A program made the translations under genes and the position numbers. From an uncultured Oscillospiraceae bacterium (GTDB taxonomy: Bacteria > Bacillota > Clostridia > Oscillospirales > Ruminococcaceae), in contig CAKSLF010000014.1 of assembly GCA_934466455.1 (NCBI GenBank), positions 1-45,247 on the forward strand: a stretch of DNA of 45,247 nt, read 5' to 3'. Below are positions 39,794-45,247 of the stretch, one piece after another; positions within the stretch are counted from its first letter, which is position 1, and each line of letters starts with the position of its first letter. The notes beneath the pieces are model-generated. The model was not told the origin of the DNA and did no database searches. It saw only the letters and a program-made list of their open reading frames with translations.

Positions 39794-39911
39794 ATTGTAA
39801 TATTTTGCAAAGGGTTTTTTTGAAATGGACGACACAGACATACGATGTATGTATATTTTAATTTACAGAGCATAGCCTGAGCGGTTTTTCGCTTTCGGGC
39901 TGTGCTTTTTT
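39794..39911 (+). ncRNA. Candidate attenuator leader / short RNA upstream of the CorC-like gene
   Basis: A transcript of about 118 nt is defined by the consensus promoter and the terminator at 39869-39911. It contains an ACATAC-GAT-GTATGT hairpin (39838-39852). It also contains a possible leader peptide: ATG 39825 with AAAGGG 8-10 nt upstream, 16 codons (MDDTDIRCMYILIYRA), stop TAG 39873-39875 lying inside the left arm of the terminator. A ribosome reaching the stop would break the stem and allow read-through into the CorC-like gene. It matches no riboswitch class I recognise, and it is much shorter than an M-box. It may also be a free-standing small RNA. Confidence 0.5.
39869..39911 (+). terminator. 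Terminator in front of the CorC-like gene
   Basis: AGCATAGCC (39869-39877) / GGGCTGTGCT (39897-39906) with one G-U pair, continued by GAGCG / CGCTT across a small bulge, then T6 (39906-39911). It stands 38 bp before the start of the CorC-like gene. Confidence 0.8.
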
Positions 39912-39949
39912 ATGTTTAATTTAAGATAAAGGGTGATTTTTTTAAGCTT

Positions 39950-41200
39950 ATGAATAATGCAACAACGATTATAATAATGCTTGCGCTTGTTACAATGTCG
40001 GCGTTTTTTTCTGCAACGGAAACGGCGTTCAGCAGTCTGAGCCTTACAAAAATAAAAATTTCCGCAGAACAGGGAAACAAAAAATCAAAGCTGATTTTGA
40101 AGCTGCTCGATGATTACGACAAGCTGCTTTCAACAATTCTTGTCGGAAACAATATAGTTAATATCGGGCTTTCCTCAATCGCTACGGTTTGGTTTATAAA
40201 TCTGATAGGAAGCTCCGGCGCAACGGTTTCTACAATAGTTATCACCATAATTGTTCTTATTTTCGGCGAGATTACACCTAAGAGCCTTGCAAAAGAATCT
40301 CCGGAGAGCTTTGCCGCTTTTTCCGCACCGATAATAAATGCGATAAGAATTATTCTTACTCCGGTAAACTGGCTGTTCTCTCAATGGAAAAAGCTTGTTT
40401 CAAAGGCGTTTAAGAACAAAGACGACAGAGCTCTTACAGAGGAGGAGCTTCTCTCTCTTGTTGAGGAGGTCGAGCACAGCGGCGGAATAGGCGAGCAGGA
40501 AAGCGAGCTTATCAAAAACGCAATGGAGCTTAATGAAAATGATGCGGCAGACATCGCAACTCCCCGTGTTGATGTGGTGGCAATTCCCGTTGACGCAACA
40601 AAAGAGGAAATTTCCTCCGTATTTGCGGAAAGCGGATATTCCCGCCTGCCTGTTTATGAGGAAACCATAGACAGCATAATCGGAATAATTCATCAAAATG
40701 ACTTTTATCGTGAAATAAACAACCCGGAAATTAACATAGACGACATTATGAAAAAACCGATTTTTGTTCCGCAAACAATAAAAATCGGTTCGCTGCTGAA
40801 GCTTTTGCAGCGTGAAAAATGCCACATGGCGGTGGTAAGCGATGAATACGGCGGCACCTACGGAATAGTCACCATGGAAGATGTTCTTGAGGAGCTTGTG
40901 GGAGAAATATGGGATGAGCACGACGAGGTAGAGGAGGACTTTACAAAGGTTTCGGACGGCGTTTATACCGTTTCCGGTTCCGCAGACCCGGAGGAAACCC
41001 TCGAAAACCTCGGGATTGACAAGGATATCGGCTATGCCACAATGGGCGGCTGGGTTATGGATGAGCTTAATAAAGTACCGGAGGTGGGCGATTCCTTCGA
41101 TTGCGAGGGCTACACCGTGACTGTAACCGCCGTTGACGGAATGAGAGCGGAAACCATAGAGATAAAAAAGGACGCTCCGGAAGAAAAAAGCGAGGAATAA
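39950..41200 (+). CDS. CNNM/CorC (HlyC) family membrane protein with CBS pair
   Basis: A 416-residue CNNM/CorC protein, probably a divalent-cation (Mg2+ or related) transporter or regulator. The DUF21 membrane domain (1-190) has SAFFSATETAFSSLSLTKIKISAEQG, LVGNNIVNIGLSS and FGEITPKSLAKESPE. The CBS pair is seen as TPRVDVVAIPVD...SRLPVYEETIDSIIGIIHQND and KCHMAVVSDEYGGTYGIVTMEDVLEELVGEIWDEHDE. The C-terminal CorC_HlyC domain ends in GYTVTVTAVDGMRAETIEIKK. ATG 39950 is used; GGGTGA is 15 nt upstream, rather far. It lies behind a promoter-leader-terminator unit, so its expression is probably controlled by read-through. Confidence 0.92.
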   Translation: MNNATTIIIMLALVTMSAFFSATETAFSSLSLTKIKISAEQGNKKSKLILKLLDDYDKLLSTILVGNNIVNIGLSSIATVWFINLIGSSGATVSTIVITIIVLIFGEITPKSLAKESPESFAAFSAPIINAIRIILTPVNWLFSQWKKLVSKAFKNKDDRALTEEELLSLVEEVEHSGGIGEQESELIKNAMELNENDAADIATPRVDVVAIPVDATKEEISSVFAESGYSRLPVYEETIDSIIGIIHQNDFYREINNPEINIDDIMKKPIFVPQTIKIGSLLKLLQREKCHMAVVSDEYGGTYGIVTMEDVLEELVGEIWDEHDEVEEDFTKVSDGVYTVSGSADPEETLENLGIDKDIGYATMGGWVMDELNKVPEVGDSFDCEGYTVTVTAVDGMRAETIEIKKDAPEEKSEE

Positions 41201-41201
41201 G

Positions 41202-41239
41202 AAAAAACCGAAAACGGATTTTCCGTTTTCGGTTTTTTT
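41202..41239. terminator. Bidirectional terminator between CorC-like gene and pcp
   Basis: AAAAAACCGAAAACGG (41202-41217) / CCGTTTTCGGTTTTTT (41223-41238), a 16-bp stem with a 5-nt loop. T7 on plus; A-run gives T on minus for pcp. Confidence 0.9.
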
Positions 41240-41240
41240 A

Positions 41241-41825
41241 CTATATTGCGGAGATTGCCGCACAAAGGGCGGCGACGGTTTCTTCAAGGGGAAGGTAGGG
41301 CTTGTCCTCTGTCTGTTCCGGCAAAAACGGCACATGGATAAATCCTGCCAAGACCGGAGTTCCGTCAAAATGCCGCAAAAGGGAATAGAGCACATCGTTG
41401 CAGACAAAAGTTCCTGCGGAATAGGACACCGCACCGGGCAAGCCGGCTTCGTTTATTGCTTTTGCCATCGTGCGAACGGGAAGAGTGGAAAAATATGCGG
41501 CTTCGCCGCCCTCTGCAACCGGAATATCGCAGGGAATATTGCCGATATTGTCGGGTATGGAGGCAAAGCGAAGGTTTATCCCTACCATTTCCGGAGTAAC
41601 GGCGGCTCTTCCGCCGGCTTGTCCGACGGAGATGACCGCATCCGCACGGATTTCCTCTGCTTTGCTTATCACGGCTTCTGCCGCTGCGCCGAAAACCGTG
41701 GGAATTTGCAGCTTTGTAAGCTCGTAACCGCCGATTTGTTCCGGCAAAAGCTTAACGGCTTCCCATGCGGGGTTGATTTTTTCACCGCCGAAAGGGTCAA
41801 AGCCGGTTATAAGAAGTTTTTTCAT
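41241..41825 (-). CDS. pcp: Pyroglutamyl-peptidase I
   Basis: A 194-residue cysteine peptidase that removes N-terminal pyroglutamate from peptides. The triad is intact: Glu79 (GQAGGRAAVTPEMVGIN), Cys142 (SAGTFVCNDVLY) and His164 (FIHVPFLP). LLITGFDPFGGEKINPAWEAV at the start is the family hallmark. ATG 41825 is chosen because AGGCGG is 7 nt upstream; an alternative ATG 41843 lies in the loop of a hairpin. The hairpin 41828-41853 overlaps that ribosome binding site and may limit translation. It follows sigG on the same strand with a 47-bp gap. Confidence 0.93.
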   Translation of the reverse strand: MKKLLITGFDPFGGEKINPAWEAVKLLPEQIGGYELTKLQIPTVFGAAAEAVISKAEEIRADAVISVGQAGGRAAVTPEMVGINLRFASIPDNIGNIPCDIPVAEGGEAAYFSTLPVRTMAKAINEAGLPGAVSYSAGTFVCNDVLYSLLRHFDGTPVLAGFIHVPFLPEQTEDKPYLPLEETVAALCAAISAI

Positions 41826-41827
41826 AG

Positions 41828-41853
41828 CAATACCGCCTTTCATAGCGGTATTG
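41828..41853 (-). promoter_or_regulatory. Hairpin over the pcp ribosome binding site
   Basis: On the minus strand CAATACCGC (41853-41845), an 8-nt loop, GCGGTATTG (41836-41828) form a perfect 9-bp stem. The stem covers the GGCGG part of the pcp ribosome binding site and ends 2 nt before its ATG. Confidence 0.5.
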
Positions 41854-41872
41854 TATCACATTTCGCAAAAGT

Positions 41873-42643
41873 TTACATCTGTTTTTTTATTTTTTGCAGT
41901 GCCCCTTTTTCAAGGCGGGAAACCTGCGCCTGACTGATGCCGATTTGGGAAGCGACATCCATTTGCGTTCGTCCGTCGAAAAAACGCATGCTCAAAATGC
42001 GTTTTTCCCTTGGAGAAAGCACTTTCAGTGCCTCCTTTAGAGATATTTCTTCAAGCCAACTTGAATCTGAGCTTTTGTCGCTTATCTGGTCCATCATATA
42101 TATAGTGTCGCCGGAATCGGAGTATACCGGGTCGTAGAGGGAAATAGGCTCCACAATAGCCTCGAGGGCAACCACAACCTTGCTTTTCGGTAGCTCCATA
42201 GCCTTGGCGATTTCCTCAACCTTTGGCTCCCGCCCGTGTTCGGCAATAAATGCTTCTTTAATTTGCATTGCACGGTAGGCAATATCCCTCATGGAGCGGC
42301 TTACCCTAACAGGGTTGCTGTCCCGAAGAAACCGGCGTATCTCGCCGATTATCATCGGAACGCCGTAGGTGGAAAAGCGCACATCAAGGTTTGGGTCAAA
42401 ATTGTCTATTGCTTTTATAAGCCCGATGCAGCCGACCTGAAAAATGTCATCGGGATTTTCTCCCCTGGAGGAAAACTTTTGCACAACGCTTAAAACAAGC
42501 CGAAGATTGCCGTTTATCATGGTTTCTCTTGCGGCTTTATCGCCGGTCTTGGCTTTTTTGAGCAGCTCGATTTTTTCGCTTTCCGTGAGCACGGGAAGCT
42601 TTGATGTGTTTATTCCGCATATTTCAACTTTGCCGTAATACAT
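41873..42643 (-). CDS. sigG: RNA polymerase sporulation sigma factor SigG
   Basis: A 256-residue late forespore sigma factor. The N-terminus MYYGKVEICGINTSKLPVL matches the SigG hallmark (KVEICGVDTSKLPVL). Region 2 has NLRLVLSVVQKFSSRGENPDDIFQVGCIGLIKAIDNFD and FSTYGVPMIIGEIRRFLRD (2.4), with RDIAYRAMQIKEAF (3). Region 4 ends in FFDGRTQMDVASQIGISQAQVSRLEKGALQKIKKQM. SigG turns on forespore genes after engulfment. ATG 42643 follows AGAGGGG. The usual spoIIGA and sigE genes are not beside it. A minus-strand GAATA box (42707-42703), resembling the -35 of sigma-F/G promoters, lies 60 bp upstream without a convincing -10. Confidence 0.96.
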   Translation of the reverse strand: MYYGKVEICGINTSKLPVLTESEKIELLKKAKTGDKAARETMINGNLRLVLSVVQKFSSRGENPDDIFQVGCIGLIKAIDNFDPNLDVRFSTYGVPMIIGEIRRFLRDSNPVRVSRSMRDIAYRAMQIKEAFIAEHGREPKVEEIAKAMELPKSKVVVALEAIVEPISLYDPVYSDSGDTIYMMDQISDKSSDSSWLEEISLKEALKVLSPREKRILSMRFFDGRTQMDVASQIGISQAQVSRLEKGALQKIKKQM

Positions 42644-42754
42644 ATTTTTCTTTTCCCCTCTTTCCGCTAAACACACTAATCTTGGGCTTTTGCGGGGGAT
42701 AATATTCACGGAGGGAAAGATGAAATTAGTGGCAATTTTATTACCGGAAAAAAT

Positions 42755-42812
42755 TTGAGCACGCAATGCGGAGCCTTGAGCACGCAAAGAATTAGAAGAA
42801 AATTTGAGCATG
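42755..42812 (-). repeat. Cluster of three CGTGCTCAA-type words
   Basis: TTGAGCACG at 42755-42763 and 42776-42784, and the variant TTGAGCATG at 42804-42812, all in the same direction, in the divergent gap between sigG and the YlmC-like gene. The 21- and 28-bp spacings put the copies on roughly similar helix faces only for the first pair. Confidence 0.6.
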
Positions 42813-42871
42813 GACAGACAGATTGCGCTTGATTTCACAATATTATTTATGGGAAAGGGGGCGTGATTTTG

Positions 42872-43189
42872 ATGAAAATTACCCTTGAGGAAATCCGGCG
42901 GAAAGCTGTGATAAATATCAACGACGGCGTATGCTTCGGATACGCGGACGACCTTGTGGCGGATACCGAAACAAAGCAGGTGCTTGCGCTGCTGATAAAA
43001 GGAAGGCTGCGCCTTTTCGGAATTTTAGGTAGGGAAGATGATGTTCTCATCCCATGGGAAAAAATAGACACTATCGGCAGGGACACCATACTTGTCAGAA
43101 GCGAAATCACCTCTGCACAAACGGCACGAAAAACCGTGGGTGCGGGGATAATAGAAAAATTTCTTTCGCTTTTCGGAATATCCGGATGA
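42872..43189 (+). CDS. YlmC/YmxH-family PRC-barrel sporulation protein
   Basis: A 105-residue PRC-barrel protein of the YlmC/YmxH family, found in spore-formers and often near sporulation genes. The pattern is KITLEEIRRKAVININDGVCFGYADDLVADTETKQVLALLIKGRLRLFGILGREDDVLIPWEKIDTIGRDTILV, i.e. 'K.V.[DN]..dG..lG...D' followed by 'i.G......G..dd..IPW..I..IG.D.ILV'. ATG 42872 or TTG 42869 can be the start; AAAGGGGG precedes both. It is divergent from sigG. The biochemical role is unknown. Confidence 0.88.
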   Translation: MKITLEEIRRKAVININDGVCFGYADDLVADTETKQVLALLIKGRLRLFGILGREDDVLIPWEKIDTIGRDTILVRSEITSAQTARKTVGAGIIEKFLSLFGISG

Positions 43190-43258
43190 AAAAGCGCAAA
43201 AATACGCATTAAAATAAAATATTTTTATTATACAGCGTGAAAAAAAGAGCAAAAACGG

Positions 43259-43287
43259 TTGCATTGCTTTCGGTTTAATGCTATAAT
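43259..43287 (+). promoter_or_regulatory. Consensus SigA promoter of rpsB-tsf
   Basis: TTGCAT (43259-43264), 17 bp, TATAAT (43282-43287). Confidence 0.85.
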
Positions 43288-43290
43288 CTA

Positions 43291-43408
43291 ATGGCTGGAA
43301 AACTGTAATTTCCAAGCTATAAACAAAACACACACTCCACAATTACTGCGCTTGTGCCCAAAGGGTTGCGGCAGTGAAGTGCGTGGAGTGGTGGAAACAA
43401 CAAGGAGG
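43291..43408 (+). ncRNA. Structured rpsB leader (candidate autoregulatory element)
   Basis: The ~130-nt leader shows two structures: GCTGGAAA / TTTCCAAGC around 43292-43315, and CACTCCAC (43333-43340) / GTGGAGTG (43383-43390) enclosing ACTGC (43345-43349) / GCAGT (43371-43375). The second ends 28 nt before the start codon. Such leaders often let ribosomal protein S2 repress its own operon; that this one does is an inference. I do not recognise a named family. Confidence 0.5.
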
Positions 43409-43417
43409 AAAAAAACA

Positions 43418-44143
43418 ATGTCCGTAGTATCTATGAAACAGCTGCTTGAAGCCGGTGTCCATTTCGGTCACCAGACCCGCCGCTGGAACCCCAAAATGGC
43501 TCCGTATATCTTCACCGAGAGGAACGGAATCTACATCATCGACCTTCAGAAGACCGTTAAGAAAATAGAGGAAGCATATTCCTTTGTTAACGAGCTTTCC
43601 GCAGAAGGCAAGTCCGTACTTTTCGTCGGCACCAAAAAACAGGCTGCCGATTCCGTTCGTGAAGAAGCCGAAAGAGCCGGTGCTTACTATGTAAACGCCC
43701 GTTGGCTCGGCGGTATGCTCACCAACTTCAAGACCATCAGAAGAAGAATTGCCCGTCTCCAGCAGCTCCGCAAGATGGAAGAGGACGGCACCTTTGATCG
43801 CCTTACCAAGAAAGAAGCTTCCAAGCTCACTCTCGAAATCGAAAAGCTTGAAAAATTCCTTGGCGGTATCGAAGATATGACCGAGCTTCCCGGTGCTCTT
43901 TTCATCGTTGACTCCAGAAAAGAGAAAATCGCTGTTGCAGAAGCACGCAAACTCGGTATTCCGATCGTAGCTATTGTTGACACTAACTGTGACCCTGACG
44001 AAATCGACTATGTCATTCCCGGAAACGATGATGCAATCCGTGCCGTAAAGCTTATTGCCGGAACCATCGCAGACGCAATCATCGAAGGCAGACAGGGCGA
44101 ACAGAATTCTCCTGAAGAAGAAACCGAAGAGGAGGCAGAATAA
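43418..44143 (+). CDS. rpsB: 30S ribosomal protein S2
   Basis: A 241-residue S2, near the subunit's head-body junction and required for S1/mRNA binding. It has VVSMKQLLEAGVHFGHQTRRWNPKMAPYIFTERNGIYIIDLQKTV, FVGTKKQAADSVREEAERAGAYYVNARWLGGMLTNFKTI and VDSRKEKIAVAEARKLGIPIVAIVDTNCDPDEIDYVIPGNDDAIRA. The acidic C-terminal tail (EEETEEEAE) is normal. ATG 43418 follows AAGGAGG. Codon use (CTC, GCC, TCC) is clearly more biased than in neighbours, as expected of high expression. tsf starts 2 bp after its stop. Confidence 0.98.
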   Translation: MSVVSMKQLLEAGVHFGHQTRRWNPKMAPYIFTERNGIYIIDLQKTVKKIEEAYSFVNELSAEGKSVLFVGTKKQAADSVREEAERAGAYYVNARWLGGMLTNFKTIRRRIARLQQLRKMEEDGTFDRLTKKEASKLTLEIEKLEKFLGGIEDMTELPGALFIVDSRKEKIAVAEARKLGIPIVAIVDTNCDPDEIDYVIPGNDDAIRAVKLIAGTIADAIIEGRQGEQNSPEEETEEEAE

Positions 44144-44145
44144 TT

Positions 44146-45066
44146 ATGGCATTTACTGCACAGGATGTAAAAGCACTTCGTGAAGCAACCGAATGCGGCA
44201 TGCTTGACTGCAAAAAAGCACTTATCGAAACCGACGGCGATATGGAAAAAGCCATAGAGTTCCTTCGTGAAAAGGGACTTGCCGCCGCTGCAAAAAAAGC
44301 CTCCAGAATCGCTGCTGAAGGTATTGTTGTAGCAATCAACGACCCCGAAAAGAATGTTGCAGCCGTTATTGAAGTTAACTCCGAAACCGACTTTGTTGCA
44401 AAGAACGAGAGCTTCCAGGAGTTCGCAAAAATTGCCGCACAGGCAGTTATCGATAACGACCCTGCTTCCGTTGAAGAGCTGCTTACCCTCAAGGTCGGCG
44501 ACCAGACCGTTCAGGAACTTCTCCAGGACAGAATTCTTGTTATCCGCGAGAATCTTAAGATCCGCCGCTTCAAACGCTATGAAGGCGCAGTTGCCGTTTA
44601 TGTGCACGGCGGCGGCAAAATCGGCGTTATGGTAAAATTCGACACCGATGTAGCAGACAAAGACGGCTTTGCAGAGTATGGCAAAAACATCGCAATGCAG
44701 ATTGCCGCAGCAAACCCGCTTTATGTTTGCGAGTGCTGCGTACCCGCAGAGGTTGTTGAGCACGAGAAGGAAATCGCTCTTGCACAGATAAACAACGACC
44801 CCAAGATGGCTTCCAAACCCGATATGGCAAAGACCAAAATCGTCGAGGGCAAAATCAATAAATATTATAAAGAAAACTGCCTCGTTGATCAGGAGTATGT
44901 AAAAGATCCTTCCATGACCATCAAAGAGTACACCGACAAGACCGCAAAAGAGCTTGGCGGCAGCATCAAGATCGCTGAATTTGTTCGTATGGAAAAAGGC
45001 GAAGGCATTGAAAAGCGCGAAGAAAACTTTGCAGAAGAAGTTGCAAAACAGATTGCAGGCAAATAA
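44146..45066 (+). CDS. tsf: Elongation factor Ts
   Basis: A 306-residue EF-Ts, the nucleotide exchange factor of EF-Tu. It has the UBA-like start (DVKALREATECGMLDCKKALIETDGDMEKAIEFLREKG), then VAVYVHGGGKIGVMVKFDTD, and the core motif AMQIAAANPLYVCECCVPAEVVEHEKEI. GVMV and ALETDFVAKN-type stretches (NSETDFVAKNESFQEF) mark the EF-Tu-contacting core. ATG 44146 is separated from rpsB by 2 bp; the ribosome binding site GGAGG lies in the rpsB end. A strong terminator follows. The usual next gene pyrH is missing here. Confidence 0.97.
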   Translation: MAFTAQDVKALREATECGMLDCKKALIETDGDMEKAIEFLREKGLAAAAKKASRIAAEGIVVAINDPEKNVAAVIEVNSETDFVAKNESFQEFAKIAAQAVIDNDPASVEELLTLKVGDQTVQELLQDRILVIRENLKIRRFKRYEGAVAVYVHGGGKIGVMVKFDTDVADKDGFAEYGKNIAMQIAAANPLYVCECCVPAEVVEHEKEIALAQINNDPKMASKPDMAKTKIVEGKINKYYKENCLVDQEYVKDPSMTIKEYTDKTAKELGGSIKIAEFVRMEKGEGIEKREENFAEEVAKQIAGK

Positions 45067-45092
45067 TCTTTTGTACTGAATCAAGTGCGTTT

Positions 45093-45152
45093 AACGGCGG
45101 CAACGGAACTTATAATTATTATTGAATAATATTATATATTGCCGCCGTTTTT
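45093..45152 (+). terminator. Terminator of rpsB-tsf
   Basis: AACGGCGGCAA (45093-45103) / TTGCCGCCGTT (45139-45149), an 11-bp perfect stem, followed by TTTTG. The 35-nt loop is AT-rich and can pair further. Confidence 0.8.
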
Positions 45153-45199
45153 GCTTATTAAAGCATTAAGTGCAGAAAAATACAGGGAGGTGCATTGAT

Positions 45200-45247
45200 T
45201 TGAGTTTAGTCGAAACCGTTAAAAATGCCGGTATTGTCGGTGCGGGC
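45200..45247 (+). CDS. Start of a probable RnfC/SLBB-type Fe-S protein (3' partial)
   Basis: TTG 45200, behind GGGAGG (45185-45190), opens 16 codons to the window edge, reading MSLVETVKNAGIVGAG. This is the N-terminal pattern of RnfC/PduS/PrdC-like electron-transfer proteins (VxxAGVVGAGGAGFPTHVK). Too little is seen to be sure. Confidence 0.5.
   Translation, partial: MSLVETVKNAGIVGAG

Noticed and set aside
39794..39911. Mg2+ M-box or other named riboswitch before the CorC-like gene
   Set aside because: Too short and none of the conserved M-box, ykoY/yybP or NiCo sequence blocks are visible.
44008..45084. Long open frame antisense to tsf (about 358 codons)
   Set aside because: Composition (Phe/Cys/Asn-rich) is that of a mirror frame of a highly expressed gene with strong codon bias; no ribosome binding site.
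1..45247. tRNA, CRISPR arrays, insertion sequences, phage genes
   Set aside because: No cloverleaf-like GGTTCRAATCC segments, regularly spaced repeats, transposases, integrases or terminal inverted repeats were seen.

Overview
The window reads as a chromosomal segment of a spore-forming, probably anaerobic, Firmicute of class Clostridia, most like the Oscillospirales/Ruminococcaceae type of gut organism. I infer this from SigG, YlbJ-like and YlmC/YmxH-like sporulation proteins, the phoH-ybeY-era-yqzL-recO gene order, a LexA-type box upstream of uvrBA, many TTG starts behind strong AAGGAGG-type ribosome binding sites, consensus SigA promoters with 17-bp spacers, and ferredoxin-type and PPi-dependent enzymes. 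I see no tRNA, rRNA, CRISPR array, prophage or insertion sequence. Both edges cut a gene.

Layout. 1-1.3 kb: 3' end of a surface protein with an Ig-like domain and a sorting signal. 1.4-6.3 kb: SOS-type uvrB-uvrA. 6.4-8.7 kb: a DivIVA-like coiled-coil protein with an apparent frameshift near its end, an acetyltransferase remnant and a THUMP RNA methyltransferase. 8.7-12.7 kb (minus): a large secreted amidase, a small Cys-containing protein and a YlbJ-like membrane protein. 12.8-17.1 kb: a toroid-fold lipoprotein, a flavin reductase-like protein, a HAD phosphatase, a small membrane protein, a 68-residue protein and a PRK06851-type ATPase; a sigma-F-like site lies in this part. 17.3-20.7 kb: a ClpC without a middle domain, and an Fe-S aldo/keto reductase. 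20.9-25.7 kb: GT2/RsuA operon opposite GtrA, then Pr6Pr and YgiQ (minus). 25.8-27.7 kb: two small proteins, a family 4 uracil-DNA glycosylase and a second amidase. 28-34.6 kb: phoH-ybeY-era-yqzL-recO-mutS2-methyltransferase. 34.7-41.2 kb: pfp, a membrane-anchored protein, DUF4363/DUF421, signal peptidase I, a 32-residue membrane peptide, mnmA, and a CNNM/CorC protein behind a promoter-terminator leader. 41.2-45.2 kb: pcp, sigG, ylmC-like, rpsB-tsf, and the start of an RnfC/SLBB-like gene.

Most genes are housekeeping: DNA repair (uvrBA, udg, mutS2, recO), ribosome and RNA maturation (ybeY, era, rsuA-like, rlmL-like, mnmA), envelope work (two amidases, lepB, gtrA/GT2) and sporulation. The most unusual signal is not a gene. 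The 9-bp word CGTGCTCAA (reverse TTGAGCACG) occurs 16 times by my hand count, and its 8-bp core GTGCTCAA 22 times, in both orientations, in several reading frames and between genes, where inverted copies form hairpins. It resembles the genomic pattern of a DNA uptake or architecture motif. The second is a ~118-nt leader upstream of the CorC-like gene, with a consensus promoter, a 16-codon ORF whose stop lies inside the terminator stem, and a strong terminator. The third is a well-supported AUU start for phoH.

All functional calls come from recognising motifs by eye; no database search or folding program was run.
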